Below are positions 18,915 through 29,319 of a stretch of 64,000 bases of DNA, in pieces. Both the position numbers and the translations under genes were made by a program. How positions within the stretch are numbered: the first letter of the stretch is position 1; each line of letters opens with the position of its first letter. Under the pieces are notes generated by a model, which saw nothing but the letters and a program-made list of their open reading frames with translations, searched no databases and was not told where the DNA came from. Origin of the DNA: Chelatococcus reniformis (GTDB lineage: Bacteria > Pseudomonadota > Alphaproteobacteria > Rhizobiales > Beijerinckiaceae); the NCBI RefSeq assembly GCF_014640075.1, contig NZ_BMGG01000007.1, forward strand, positions 310,001 to 374,000, read 5' to 3'.

Positions 18915-20006
18915 TCAAGCCTCCTTGGCGACGCGCGCCGCTCGGGGTGTCGCGGCGAGCAGCGCTTCGAGCTGCGCTGCACGGTGATCGCAGGTATGCT
19001 CCGCGAGCACCCGCTCGCGGGCGCGGGCACCCATGAGCCGTGTGTCTTCGGGCGAGCGATCCAGCGCTGTCAGCACGTCCTGCGCCGTGCGCGCCACAAG
19101 CAACTCGCGGCCAGGCTCGAAGAACGTATCGAGACCTTCCCAGTCGTCGCTGATCAGCGCCGTTCCACACGCGGCGGCTTCGAACAGGCGCCCTGATGGG
19201 CACCAGCCCATCTCGGCCATCGCCCGCCGCGTCACGTTGAGGGTGAGTGGAGACGAGCAGAAGAACGACGCATGGTCGGCCGGCGGCAGGTGCCGCACGA
19301 AAAAGACGTTGTCGACCCACGGAAATTCGGGCGGGTACTGGGCGCCCCCAAGCACAAAGCGCGCATTCGGCCGCAGTCCGGCCGGGCCGATGAAAAAGCG
19401 CTGCACCCCGTCCTGGCGGTCGGCCGCATAGGTGCCGAGATAGGAGAGATCGCCGGCAAAGGCCGCCTGCGGTTGAACCGGCCGATGAACGTGCGGGTCA
19501 ACGTGGCCGTACAGAGGCACGGCGCGACGCGCGGAAAGCAACTCTTGAAGTCCGCTCAGCGCCTCCCCGCCCGTATAGCTCAATACCAGGTGGAAATCCG
19601 CAAGTAAGCGCGGGCCGATGTAGCAGGGCCGCTCGCCACGGCCGAGATTGGCCAGGGTGACCGGCGTGTCGAGATCATAGAAGATGCGTAGCGCGGACGG
19701 TGTCTCGGCGCAGAGATCGGCCGCGGCGATCCCGTCAGGACAGAAGGACGTGACCATCACCGCGTCCGCATCGCGCGCCTCGCGCGCGGCGCGCGGCGCC
19801 ACATCCGTCCAATTGCGGTAAAGCACGAGCTCGCCGCCGGCGATCTCGTGCAGATCGCGATTGAGCGCGTAGTAGGAGGTGTCCCGCTCGAAGAAGACGA
19901 TGCGCCAGCCACGGCGATGCAGCGCGCCGGCCAGCCCTCGCCAGAGCGTGGCATGACCATTTCCCCAGGACGAGCTGATGGTGAGGCCGAAGACGACGAT
20001 CTTCAT
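18915..20006 (-). CDS. CgeB-like glycosyltransferase, copy 1
   Basis: A 363-residue protein of the CgeB/Glyco_trans_1_2 type. The N-terminus reads MKIVVFGLTISSSWGNGHAT, nearly the same as the copy at 24919-26022, and the C-terminal part has GRLFEAAACGTALISDDWEGLDTFF, the donor-domain signature of this group. ATG 20006 is preferred over an upstream ATG because it gives the family N-terminus. First gene of operon A, divergent from the inositol-phosphate synthase. Likely a cytoplasmic glycosyltransferase of unknown donor. Confidence 0.85.
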   Translation of the reverse strand: MKIVVFGLTISSSWGNGHATLWRGLAGALHRRGWRIVFFERDTSYYALNRDLHEIAGGELVLYRNWTDVAPRAAREARDADAVMVTSFCPDGIAAADLCAETPSALRIFYDLDTPVTLANLGRGERPCYIGPRLLADFHLVLSYTGGEALSGLQELLSARRAVPLYGHVDPHVHRPVQPQAAFAGDLSYLGTYAADRQDGVQRFFIGPAGLRPNARFVLGGAQYPPEFPWVDNVFFVRHLPPADHASFFCSSPLTLNVTRRAMAEMGWCPSGRLFEAAACGTALISDDWEGLDTFFEPGRELLVARTAQDVLTALDRSPEDTRLMGARARERVLAEHTCDHRAAQLEALLAATPRAARVAKEA

Positions 20007-20081
20007 GGGCCAGCAACTCGGCGCCAAATAGATTGTTCCTGGTTGGCGGAGCGGCTTGACTTACGTCGGAGGACCCGCAGA

Positions 20082-20219
20082 TCAAAGCCGATTTACGGTG
20101 TAGCTGGCGTCGATAACAGACATCATGTGGTCGAAATCAGCAACCTTGAGCTGGATCGTCTCGCCGACGGCGCTCGACAGGAACAAAGCTGATCTGGTCA
20201 CGTTCACGTCGGCGAACAT
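20082..20219 (-). CDS. Candidate 45-residue small ORF in the divergent spacer
   Basis: A minus-strand ATG at 20219 opens 45 codons ending in TGA, with a plausible amphipathic composition (NVTRSALFLSSAVGETIQL...). No ribosome binding site is visible and I know no family. It may be only a chance frame inside the promoter region shared by operons A and B (20007-20245). Confidence 0.2.
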   Translation of the reverse strand: MFADVNVTRSALFLSSAVGETIQLKVADFDHMMSVIDASYTVNRL

Positions 20220-20245
20220 AGCTTTGTAGGCCGGGTTACGCGAGC

Positions 20246-21403
20246 ATGACGTCACCGCCGTTCCGCGGTGCCTCGCACACGAGTGAGGGTAAGCACTTGG
20301 GCGCCAAGAAACTCCGCGTCGGGCTCGTCGGCATCGGCAATTGCGCCTCTTCCTTCGTGCAGGGCCTGAGCTACTACCGCGACGTCGCCGGCAACGAGCC
20401 GGTGCCTGGGCTCATGAACGCCACGCTCGGCGACTACCACATCTCGGATATCGAGATATCCGCCGCCTTCGACGTCGCTGCGCCGAAGGTGGGGCGGGAC
20501 GTCGCCGAAGCGATCCTTGCGCCGCCCAACAACACCCATGCGTTTGCCGAAGTCGCGCCGACGGGCGTCCGCGTCGACCGCGGCATTACGCTCGACGGGA
20601 TCGGCAAATACCTGGTCGACGCGGTGATCGAGTCCAATGAGCCCGTGGCAGACGTGACACGCGTGCTCCGCGACAGCGAGACCGACGTGTTGGTGTCCTA
20701 CCTGCCGGTCGGTTCGCAGCGCGCCAATGAATGGTATGTCGACCGGGCCCTCGAAGCCGGGTGCGGTGTGGTCAACTGCCTGCCGGTGTTCATAGCGTCG
20801 CGGCCGGAGTGGCGGGCGCGCTTCGAAACGCGCGGCCTGCCCATCATCGGTGACGACATCAAGAGCCAGGTCGGCGCCACCATCGTCCATCGCATGTTGG
20901 CCAACCTGTTCCAGGAGCGCGGCGTGCGGCTCGACCGCACTTACCAACTAAACTTCGGCGGCAACAGCGATTTCTTGAACATGTTGGAGCGCGAGCGGTT
21001 GACGTCTAAGAAGATCTCCAAAACGCAGGCGGTGACCAGCCAATTGGCGGTGCCGATGCCTGCGTGCGACGTGCATGTGGGCCCCAGCGATTACGTTCCG
21101 TGGCTGACCGACAGGAAGATCGCGCACATTCGCTTGGAAGGCACCGCCTTCGGCGGCGTCCCGCTCAACGCCGAAGTCAAGCTCGAGGTGTGGGACTCGC
21201 CCAACTCCGCCGGCATTGTCATCGACGCGGTGCGCTGCGCCAAACTTGCCATGGATCGCGGACAGGCCGGTGCGCTCGTCGGCCCCTCGAGCTACTTCAT
21301 GAAGTCGCCGCCCCAGCAGTTCACCGACGACGAGGCGCGGGAACTGACCCGCCGCTTCATCGCCGGCGACGACGGCTTCGCGAGGCCGGGGAAGCCCCAG
21401 TGA
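20246..21403 (+). CDS. ino1: Inositol-3-phosphate synthase
   Basis: About 385 residues of the bacterial Ino1 type, converting glucose 6-phosphate to myo-inositol 3-phosphate (1L-numbering) with NAD. The N-terminal Rossmann loop is [43 protein letters not shown] and the lysine-rich [10 protein letters not shown] segment are hallmarks of the catalytic domain. ATG 20246 has no good ribosome binding site, while TTG 20297 has GAGGG 7 bases ahead and would give the usual N-terminus, so the true start may be the TTG. It heads operon B and shares GTGA with the next gene. Ino1 is uncommon in Gram-negative bacteria, which makes its place in a glycan cluster informative. Confidence 0.95.
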   Translation: MTSPPFRGASHTSEGKHLGAKKLRVGLVGIGNCASSFVQGLSYYRDVAGNEPVPGLMNATLGDYHISDIEISAAFDVAAPKVGRDVAEAILAPPNNTHAFAEVAPTGVRVDRGITLDGIGKYLVDAVIESNEPVADVTRVLRDSETDVLVSYLPVGSQRANEWYVDRALEAGCGVVNCLPVFIASRPEWRARFETRGLPIIGDDIKSQVGATIVHRMLANLFQERGVRLDRTYQLNFGGNSDFLNMLERERLTSKKISKTQAVTSQLAVPMPACDVHVGPSDYVPWLTDRKIAHIRLEGTAFGGVPLNAEVKLEVWDSPNSAGIVIDAVRCAKLAMDRGQAGALVGPSSYFMKSPPQQFTDDEARELTRRFIAGDDGFARPGKPQ

Positions 21404-21996
21404 CGCTGTTCCTGTTGGTGCGTCACGCTGCCCACGACAACGTCGGTGGGTTCCTGGCGGGGCGGACGCGGGGAATCCAGCTCGGGGAAGCAGGACTGTT
21501 GCAGGCTGGACGCCTCGCCTCACGCCTGCGCGGCGAAGCCATCAGCGCAATCCATACGAGCCCGCAGCCCCGCACGTGCCAGACGGCCGCCGCCATTGCC
21601 GCCGCGGCCGGACTGGCCGATCCGCGGATCGTGCCGGAGCTCGACGAGGTCGATTTCGGCTCCTGGTCGGGCCGAACCTTTGATGATCTCGACCGAGACG
21701 TCGCATTCCGTCGTTGGAACGAGGTGCGAAGCTTCTCGCGCACGCCGGCCGGCGAGAGCATGCACGACGTCCAGAGCCGCATCCTCCGTCACATGGAAGC
21801 CGCCGCGCACGAGCTCGGCGATCGCACCATAACTCTCGTCAGCCACGCCGACGTGATCAAGGCCGTGGTGATCTATCAACTGGGCCTCTCCATCGACGCC
21901 TGGCAGCGCTTCGAGGTCGAGCCGGCGTCGATCACACGGATCGAGGTCACTGGCTGGGCTTGGAAATTGCTGGGACTGAACGAGGTGGTGTGGTGA
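21400..21996 (+). CDS. Histidine phosphatase (GpmB/CobC-like)
   Basis: A 198-residue phosphohydrolase with the phospho-accepting His9 in LLVRHA, the second Arg in [11 protein letters not shown], the acidic residue in [12 protein letters not shown] and the second catalytic His in LVSHADVIK. Start is GTG 21400, whose GTGA overlaps the ino1 stop. Being coupled to ino1 it may turn inositol phosphate into free inositol, or act on a glycosyl-inositol phosphate as in mycothiol synthesis; both are inferences. Confidence 0.88.
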   Translation: MTLFLLVRHAAHDNVGGFLAGRTRGIQLGEAGLLQAGRLASRLRGEAISAIHTSPQPRTCQTAAAIAAAAGLADPRIVPELDEVDFGSWSGRTFDDLDRDVAFRRWNEVRSFSRTPAGESMHDVQSRILRHMEAAAHELGDRTITLVSHADVIKAVVIYQLGLSIDAWQRFEVEPASITRIEVTGWAWKLLGLNEVVW

Positions 21997-22033
21997 GGCA
22001 GCGACCTTGGCAAGACCCACGCCGGAGGTGTCG

Positions 22034-22792
22034 ATGAAGCTTTCGACCCAGGAAATTCAGCAGCGCGTCGAGGCGCTCGGTCCATGGTTTCACAATCTGG
22101 ATCTGAGCGGGGTCGCGACGGCCCCGGATCACTTTCTCGGTGACTATCCGCGCGTGAAGTGGCGGCACTTTGCCGGCTCGTTGCCGCAGGATCTTTCCGG
22201 CAAAAGCGTGCTCGATATCGGCTGCAACGGCGGATTCTACTCGCTCGAAATGAAGCGAAGAGGAGCGGCGCGTGTGCTAGGCGTCGACTTCGACGACGAC
22301 TATCTCGCCCAGGCGCGTTTTGCGGCCGAGGTCGCCGGCCTCGATATCGCGTTCGCGAAGCTGTCCGTCTACGACGTCGCAGCCCTTCGGGAGCGCTTCG
22401 ACATCGTCCTGTTCATGGGGGTGCTGTATCACCTGCGGCATCCGCTGCTCGCGTTGGATCTGATCCGCGAACACGTGGTCGACAATCTCTTGGTGTTCCA
22501 ATCCATGCAGCGGGGGAGCGCCGAGGTCGACCCTGCCGTGGGGGACAGAGACTTCTGGGACGTGACGCCTTTCGAGCGCCCCGGGTATCCCAGGCTCCAT
22601 TTCGTCGAGCACAGCTACGCGCAGGATCCGACCAACTGGTGGGTACCGAATGCCGCCTGCGTCGAGGCGATGCTGCGTTCGGCCGGTTTCGAGATCCTCA
22701 GCCATCCGGAGGCCGAGGTCTATGTCTGCCGTCGCGCCGGTCGGCCGGCCGGCGAAGGCGCGGTCTATCCAGCAAGGAATGGTGCGGCATGA
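22034..22792 (+). CDS. SAM-dependent methyltransferase, DUF1698/CmoB-like fold
   Basis: A 252-residue methyltransferase: VLDIGCNGGFYSLEMKRRGA is motif I, GVDFDDDYLAQA the ribose-binding acidic strand, and VLYHLRHPLLALDLI the motif shared with CmoB-type and related enzymes. ATG 22034 has a perfect GGAGG 5 bases upstream and is preferred over ATG 22007. From memory, unverified, proteins of this look are a named TIGRFAM group that travels with the rhizobial glycan cluster. The 3' end overlaps the next gene as ATGA. Substrate unknown. Confidence 0.85.
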   Translation: MKLSTQEIQQRVEALGPWFHNLDLSGVATAPDHFLGDYPRVKWRHFAGSLPQDLSGKSVLDIGCNGGFYSLEMKRRGAARVLGVDFDDDYLAQARFAAEVAGLDIAFAKLSVYDVAALRERFDIVLFMGVLYHLRHPLLALDLIREHVVDNLLVFQSMQRGSAEVDPAVGDRDFWDVTPFERPGYPRLHFVEHSYAQDPTNWWVPNAACVEAMLRSAGFEILSHPEAEVYVCRRAGRPAGEGAVYPARNGAA

Positions 22793-23700
22793 TCGAAGCG
22801 GCAATGATCTGGAACGAGCCCAACAACAAATCCCATTGGGATCCGGAGCTCGATCCGGACTGGGCGCTGTACGCCGCCATGGCGATCGAGGCGGCTGACG
22901 CGATCGCCGCCGAGAGCCCAAACGTAACGCGTGTGCTCGGGGGCATTTCGCCCATTGATCCGGTCTTCATGGAGAACATGAAGGGGCGCGGCGTGCTGGA
23001 CCGTGTGGAAGCCGTGGCCGTTCATGGATTCCCCCTCGACTGGAACCTGTGGAAGGTCGACGAGTGGCCCGCCAAGCTCGCCGAGATCGAGGCCGTGACG
23101 CCGCTCCCCGTGTGGGTCAGCGAGGTGGGAATCTCCACCTTCGGTGCCGACGAGGTGCAGGTGTGGGGCTTGAAGCGCACCGCCGAGCTCCTTGTCGGGA
23201 GGGCCCCGCGCATCCAGTGGTACAGCCTCTACGACCTTCCCATGGAATGGGGTGCCACCACCCGCCACAAGGAGGCGGAGGGTTCGTCCTACTACCGTCA
23301 CTTCCACATGGGGCTGCTGCGTGCCGATGGCACGCCGAAACCGGCGCTGACCGAATTTGCCAAGTGGACGCCCGCGGTGGGCCTTGTGCAATGGTTCCAC
23401 TTCGAGGATCCGCGCCTCGACGATGCGGTCTCCTGGATGAAGCGCCTCGGCGTGACCTACGTGCGCACCGGCCTGTCGTGGGCCGACAGCTTTCGCCCCA
23501 ACGCCGACGCCTGGTTTGACCGAATGATGCTGGCGCTGGACGATTTCGATGTGACCGTGACGTTCTGCTTCACACCCGAGCACAGGGGCCTGGCGCCCCA
23601 CCACACCAGCCCACCGGCGGTCTCGGGCGAGTTCGCTGCGTTCTGCGCGCGCATGATGCGGCGCTATGGGGGCGATGCTCGCTCCCTCTCGGCGGCTTGA
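22789..23700 (+). CDS. Beta-xylosidase-like glycoside hydrolase with apparently permuted TIM barrel
   Basis: A 303-residue clan GH-A-like protein. It opens at once with IWNEPNN, where Glu10 is the acid/base of the NEP motif that normally ends strand 4, reaches the nucleophile Glu112 in WVSEVGIST (strand 7) and the strand-8 stretch RIQWYSLYDLP, then runs through a barrel-end segment (HMGLLRADGTPKPALTEF). Only after that come residues 197-295, which look like strands 1-3 of a GH39-type barrel (VQWFHFEDPR, LGVTYVRTGLSWADSFRP, TVTFCFTPEHRG, EFAAFCARMMRRYGG). The order is thus C-terminal half first. No signal peptide, so cytoplasmic. ATG 22789 overlaps the methyltransferase stop. The last 8 residues look non-conserved. 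It may hydrolyse or transfer xylosyl units made with the UDP-xylose synthase at 23794. Confidence 0.8.
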   Translation: MIEAAMIWNEPNNKSHWDPELDPDWALYAAMAIEAADAIAAESPNVTRVLGGISPIDPVFMENMKGRGVLDRVEAVAVHGFPLDWNLWKVDEWPAKLAEIEAVTPLPVWVSEVGISTFGADEVQVWGLKRTAELLVGRAPRIQWYSLYDLPMEWGATTRHKEAEGSSYYRHFHMGLLRADGTPKPALTEFAKWTPAVGLVQWFHFEDPRLDDAVSWMKRLGVTYVRTGLSWADSFRPNADAWFDRMMLALDDFDVTVTFCFTPEHRGLAPHHTSPPAVSGEFAAFCARMMRRYGGDARSLSAA

Positions 23701-23702
23701 GC

Positions 23703-23752
23703 GCCGCTGGGAGCAAGCCGTCCTGAACCGCATCAATTCTTGCTACAGCGGC
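23703..23752. terminator. Imperfect hairpin between convergent operons
   Basis: GCCGCTG (23703-23709) then AGCAAG (23712-23717) pair with CTTGCT (23739-23744) and CAGCGGC (23746-23752), giving about 13 pairs with a small bulge and a 21-base loop. It starts 2 bases after the stop of the permuted hydrolase gene and lies between convergent operons B and C. There is no clear T tract, so factor-independent termination is only possible. Confidence 0.45.
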
Positions 23753-23793
23753 TTCGCCTGGTCGGGCGAATGATCGCGCGCGCTTAGGTGCGG

Positions 23794-24867
<1,074 letters not shown>

Positions 24868-24918
24868 GAGCACATCCTCTTCAAAGCGCCGCACTGAGCG
24901 CGGCGAACGCATATCAAC

Positions 24919-26022
24919 TCAGGCAAGCACCGCGGCACGGGCCGGCACGGGCTGCACCGCGCGCACGTAGGCTTCGAGCTCGGCCGCGCGATGCGCCGCC
25001 GTGTGGGCCGCCAAAATGCGCCTGCGTGCCCGCCGTCCCATGCTCAGACGCTCCTCCTCGGATGTCTCCAGGAGGAGCCGCAGCACGTCGCCCGCCGCCG
25101 CCGCGAAGGCGATCTCGCCCGGGGGAGTGAGGAAGGTGTCGAGGCCGTCCCACACATCCGAAATGATGGGCGTCGCACAGGCCGCGGCCTCGAAGAGGCG
25201 CACGCTGGGGCTGAAGCCGGCGCGGATCATGTCAGCACGGGTCACGTTCAGGGTGAAGCGACAGGCGCCGTAGAACTCCGCATGGCGCGCCGGAGGCACG
25301 TGGTCGACGCGGTGCACATTGGCTGGCCACGGGATGTCCGCCGGGTATTGCGGGCCAGCGACGATGAACGACAGGTGCGACGCCTGCCTCGCAGGCTCGA
25401 TCAGCAGGCGCTCCAGCGACGGCTGCCGATCGGGCGAATAGGTCCCGAGATAGCCGAGATCGTAGCGAGGCGGGCCACCCGACGGGTGATAGGTGCCGGC
25501 ATCGACGCTGCAGTAGAACGGCCGTGCAGCGGGCGATCCGTAGCGCTGCTCGAGGAGGTCGAGGGTCGGCCCCCCGGTGAACGAAAGATAGAGGTCGAAG
25601 CCGGGGATGAGCTCCGCATCGAGGTAGTCGCAGCGGCCCCGGCCCAAGGCCTCTAGGGTGACCGGCGTATCGATGTCGTAGAAGGCCGTCGCACCCCGGG
25701 CATGCTGCTGCACGAAGCGGCCGACGGCTGCACCATCGGATACGTAGGAGCCGACCATGACCACGTCGGCCTGCGCGACGGTCTTTCGATAGAGCTCCAA
25801 CTCCTCCACGCCGTCGTAGAGCACCAGCCGACAGAAGTCCGGGGCAACCAGATCGCGGTGCTCCGCATACCAGGGCTGGTCGCGCTCCAAGAACACGGCG
25901 CGATGACCGCGCCGCGACCACGCCTTGAGCAGCGCGCGGAAGGTCGTCGCGTGGCCGTTGCCCCATGACGAGGACAGGCTGAGGCCGAAGACGACGAGGT
26001 CGAGCGGCTTATACGGCATCAT
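24919..26022 (-). CDS. CgeB-like glycosyltransferase, copy 2
   Basis: A 367-residue paralogue of the protein at 18915-20006: FGLSLSSSWGNGHATTFRAL at the N-terminus, DIDTPVTLEALGRG in the middle and RLFEAAACATPIISDVWDGL in the donor domain. ATG 26022 overlaps the stop of copy 3 as ATGA. The near identity of the WGNGHAT region with copy 1, in another operon, suggests duplication within the island. Likely retaining GT-B-fold enzyme, cytoplasmic; donor unknown. Confidence 0.85.
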   Translation of the reverse strand: MMPYKPLDLVVFGLSLSSSWGNGHATTFRALLKAWSRRGHRAVFLERDQPWYAEHRDLVAPDFCRLVLYDGVEELELYRKTVAQADVVMVGSYVSDGAAVGRFVQQHARGATAFYDIDTPVTLEALGRGRCDYLDAELIPGFDLYLSFTGGPTLDLLEQRYGSPAARPFYCSVDAGTYHPSGGPPRYDLGYLGTYSPDRQPSLERLLIEPARQASHLSFIVAGPQYPADIPWPANVHRVDHVPPARHAEFYGACRFTLNVTRADMIRAGFSPSVRLFEAAACATPIISDVWDGLDTFLTPPGEIAFAAAAGDVLRLLLETSEEERLSMGRRARRRILAAHTAAHRAAELEAYVRAVQPVPARAAVLA

Positions 26023-27113
26023 GCCACCGCCCTTTCCCGCTTGCGGGCCGCCGTCTCGGTGAGGATCGCATCGACCTTCGCGCCGCGCCGGGCGTAGGTG
26101 TGCTCGGCCAGGACGCGCCGGCGGGCGGCCTCGCCGATGGCGCGGGCACGGTGCGCCGACAGTCCCTCCAGGTGCTCGGCCACGTCGCGGCCGTCGCGCG
26201 CCACCAGCACCTCCTCGCCGGGCGCCAGAAACAGCTCGATTCCCTCCCAGGCATCCGTGATCAGGCAAGCGGCGGCACCCGTTGCCTCGAACACGCGGGT
26301 GGCCGGGGAGAAGCCGACATGGGCCATGCTGTCGCGAGCGATGTTGAGTACGGCCAGCGGCGTCGCGTTGAAGGCGTTGTGCTCGTGCGTGTAGACATGG
26401 CCGAGGTGGCGCACGTTGGCCGGCATGGCGCGGCTTTCCCAGCCGTTGCCACCAATGAGGAACGAGCGCTGCGGCAGCCGCGCCGCCGGCACCAGGAAGA
26501 ATTGCGTGACGCGGGCTTCGCGGTCCGGCAGCCGGTTGCCGAGAAAGGCGAGATCGCAGGCAAAGCGCGGATCGGGCGCGGCCGGCCCATGGGTCGTGGG
26601 ATCGAGCGCGTTGTAGATCGGTACGCAGCGCGCGGCGCCCAAGGCCTCGTAGGCGGCCACGACGGGATCGCCGCCTCCGTAAGTCAGCACCAGGTCCAAG
26701 GCGGGAAACGCCCGGTGCAGCGGATGGTCGGGCGCCCGGGCGAGTTCAGCCAGGGTGGCCGGTGCGTCGACGTCCCAGAAGATGCGGATGGCATGCGGCT
26801 GCGAGGCAGCGACCAGCCCGCCGAGCAGCTCGTCGTCGAAGACGCCGACGCCGCTCGCCTTAATGACGACGTCTGCCTTCGCTGCCTCGGCGATCACCCG
26901 GCGCAGCCCCTCTTCACTGGCGGGATACACCACCACTTCGGCCCACTCGGGCGCGTCCATGTCCCTATGCTGCTGCCGGTCGAAGGCGTCGGGCTCGTAG
27001 AAGACCACGCGATAGCCGCGCCCGGCCAGATCCCGAAGGAGCCCCCGATAATAGGTGGCAGCACCGTTCCAGTAGGACGACAGCAGGCTGGAACCATAGA
27101 AGGCGATGTTCAT
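26019..27113 (-). CDS. CgeB-like glycosyltransferase, copy 3
   Basis: A 364-residue member of the same group, more distant: MNIAFYGSSLLSSYWNGAAT, FWDVDAPATLAELARAP and RVFEATGAAACLITDAWEGI line up with copies 1 and 2. ATG 27113 overlaps the upstream stop as ATGA; the longer open frame before it is disregarded. It ends with a basic tail (TAARKRERAVA). One of three consecutive transferase genes, implying stepwise assembly of an oligosaccharide. Confidence 0.85.
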   Translation of the reverse strand: MNIAFYGSSLLSSYWNGAATYYRGLLRDLAGRGYRVVFYEPDAFDRQQHRDMDAPEWAEVVVYPASEEGLRRVIAEAAKADVVIKASGVGVFDDELLGGLVAASQPHAIRIFWDVDAPATLAELARAPDHPLHRAFPALDLVLTYGGGDPVVAAYEALGAARCVPIYNALDPTTHGPAAPDPRFACDLAFLGNRLPDREARVTQFFLVPAARLPQRSFLIGGNGWESRAMPANVRHLGHVYTHEHNAFNATPLAVLNIARDSMAHVGFSPATRVFEATGAAACLITDAWEGIELFLAPGEEVLVARDGRDVAEHLEGLSAHRARAIGEAARRRVLAEHTYARRGAKVDAILTETAARKRERAVA

Positions 27114-28219
27114 GCGGCGCTCTCCACGGGGGCTGAGGCGAGCCGGCCGGCAATCTCCAGCAGCTCGCCGGCGCGATGGGCGCAGGTATGCCGGTTGCGA
27201 ATGGTGGCGAGGCCCGCGGCCGCGAGCTGGGTGCGCAGGGCCGCGTCGCCGCGCAAAGTCTTCAGGTGCCGTGTCATCTCGGCTTCGCTGGCGGCAACCA
27301 GATAGTCCTTGCCGGGTGTGAACAGCCCTTCGCTGTCGCTCCACGGTGCGGACACCAGCGGAATGCCGCAGGCCAGCGCCTCGAAAACGCGGATGGTTGG
27401 AATGCCCGGCAGTATCGAGGCGTAGAAGCGCCGCGGCACATGCACCGTCGCCAGATGACGCGCGAAGACCTCGGGCGCGCAGGCGTTCGGGAGCCAGCCG
27501 CGAAAGCGTGCGCCATGGCGGGCGAGCAGATGCTGCGCTTCATCAGGGTAGCGCACCCCGTAAACGTCGAGGGGCAGATCGGCGGCAGCCGCCGGGCGCA
27601 GCAGAAACTGCTCCAGCTCGGCGGAGCGCTCGCCGTCGCCCCAATTGCCGATCCAGACCAGGCCGTCGCGCGGGCCTTCCTCCGCCGGCGGGCGGAAGCG
27701 ACGGACATCCGCGGCTTCGTGCCAGACGAAGACCCGGTCTTCCCAGCCCCAGCGCGCATAAACGTCGGCCAAGGTGCGGCCGAAGGCGAGCACGCCGTCA
27801 TAGGCGGTGAGGTCGAAGGTGCGTATCGCCGCCGGATCGCTGACCGCGCGATGGTGGGTATCGTGGAAGAGCAGCAGAAAGCGGCCGCCCGACCGCCGCA
27901 CCCTGCCGATGTGGGCGACGAGCCACGGCTCGTTCCACTCGTGCACAACGACGAGATCGGCGCCGTCGAGGGCCGCATCGACATCGCCAACCGTGGTGAA
28001 CGGCGTCGTCACCAGCTCCGGATAGAGGTGCCGGAACGGTGCAAGTCCGTCCTCCCCATGATCGGCCAAAAGGTTCGTCAGGCTCCACGGCGCGGCCGGC
28101 TCATGCGCGCGCACCTGGTGCCCTGCGGCCGACAGTTCGCTCAGCACCCCCCTCAGAAAGTGGGCGTTTCCGTGGTTCCAGCACGACAGCAGCGACTGGG
28201 TGAAGTAGGCGATCTTCAC
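27110..28219 (-). CDS. CgeB-like glycosyltransferase, copy 4
   Basis: A 369-residue protein opening KIAYFTQSLLSCWNHGNAHF and carrying TIRVFEALACGIPLVSAPWSDSEGLF, the donor-domain signature of CgeB-like enzymes. GTG 28219 overlaps the GT4 stop as GTGA; no better ATG exists in the first part. The N-terminal WNHGNAHFLRG corresponds to the WGNGHAT segment of copies 1 and 2. Same presumed role in building the island's glycan. Confidence 0.83.
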   Translation of the reverse strand: MKIAYFTQSLLSCWNHGNAHFLRGVLSELSAAGHQVRAHEPAAPWSLTNLLADHGEDGLAPFRHLYPELVTTPFTTVGDVDAALDGADLVVVHEWNEPWLVAHIGRVRRSGGRFLLLFHDTHHRAVSDPAAIRTFDLTAYDGVLAFGRTLADVYARWGWEDRVFVWHEAADVRRFRPPAEEGPRDGLVWIGNWGDGERSAELEQFLLRPAAAADLPLDVYGVRYPDEAQHLLARHGARFRGWLPNACAPEVFARHLATVHVPRRFYASILPGIPTIRVFEALACGIPLVSAPWSDSEGLFTPGKDYLVAASEAEMTRHLKTLRGDAALRTQLAAAGLATIRNRHTCAHRAGELLEIAGRLASAPVESAA

Positions 28220-29319
28220 GCTGCCGTCTCCCGGATATCGAGGGCGAGATTGGGGTGCACCCGGCGGTAGATTTCGACCAGGCCCGCTGCCATGGCCTCG
28301 ACGCTGTAGCGGCCGGCCCGCGCTCGCGCCGCCTCGCCCATGCGCACGCGCTTGCCTCGATCGGCAGCCAGCGCGTCGAGGGCCGCAGCGACGGCGGCGG
28401 GGTCGTCCACAGGAGTGAACAGAGCGGCTCCGCTCCACAGCTCGCGGAAAGTGGGAATATCGGACAGGACCAGTGGACAGCCCGCCTGCGCGGCCTCAAG
28501 CACCGCCAAGCCGAATGGCTCGTAGCGCGCTGTGGAGACAAAGATCGGCTTGGCCGCCAGATAGCCGCGGATCTGAGGATCGCTCAGGACGCCCATCCGA
28601 TGTACGTTCAGCAGCCCCGTGTGCGTGCCGTCCGGGCCATCGAGCGGACCCGCCGCTGCGATGCGCACGCCCGTCAGGGCAGCGGCGGCATCAAGCACGC
28701 CGATGTTCTTGCCCTCGTCCCACAGCCGCCCGGCCGTGAACGCCTGGGCAAGGGGAGCGTCCGCTCCGACGGCCGGTGGTCCAGCCCGGCCGTTGTGCAC
28801 GGCGGTCGCCGCCACCGCATAGGTCGCGCTCAGCGTCTCCGCATAGGTTCGGCTCGGACAAACCACGGCGTCGGCCGCACCGAGCCCGCGCGCCATGGCT
28901 CGCGTGCGCCATACGAAATCATCCGGCAGCTCTCCGCCCCTCACCGCGGCCCACCAGCTCGCCACGCAGGAGTGCGCCGCCGCGACCACCGGAACGGCAT
29001 AGCTGGCAACTGCCAGGGCCGGCGTGTTGAGGTGGACGAGGTCGGCCTCCGCCCGCGCGGCGATGGCGGCGACCGCCGCGGCCGCGGCGGTAAGCCCGGC
29101 TTCGTCTGCGGCCAGCCAGTCGAGAGGCAGGCCGCTCTGGATCACGGCCAAGCCCGGCACACTGCTGGCGGCGGCCCGCTGCGCGGCATTCATCGCCGGC
29201 CCCAGCACGACCAGCGTCGTCTCGATGCCATGCGGCGCAAGTCCTGCTGCAAGGTCCAGCGCATAGGTGAACACGCCGCCCACCGCATCCGCGGTCATCA
29301 TGAGCTTGATTGGCCTCAC
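28216..29319 (-). CDS. Glycosyltransferase family 4 (GT-B)
   Basis: A 367-residue GT4. MMTADAVGGVFTYALDLAAGL is the typical acceptor-domain start, AGRLWDEGKNIGVLDAAAAL the donor-domain start, and ARYEPFGLAVLEAAQAGCPLVLSD holds the E-x7-E motif. GTG 29319 is chosen because its GTGA overlaps the stop of the radical SAM gene; ATGs at 29331 and 29301/29298 are alternatives. Translationally coupled on both sides inside operon C. Confidence 0.88.
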   Translation of the reverse strand: MRPIKLMMTADAVGGVFTYALDLAAGLAPHGIETTLVVLGPAMNAAQRAAASSVPGLAVIQSGLPLDWLAADEAGLTAAAAAVAAIAARAEADLVHLNTPALAVASYAVPVVAAAHSCVASWWAAVRGGELPDDFVWRTRAMARGLGAADAVVCPSRTYAETLSATYAVAATAVHNGRAGPPAVGADAPLAQAFTAGRLWDEGKNIGVLDAAAALTGVRIAAAGPLDGPDGTHTGLLNVHRMGVLSDPQIRGYLAAKPIFVSTARYEPFGLAVLEAAQAGCPLVLSDIPTFRELWSGAALFTPVDDPAAVAAALDALAADRGKRVRMGEAARARAGRYSVEAMAAGLVEIYRRVHPNLALDIRETAA

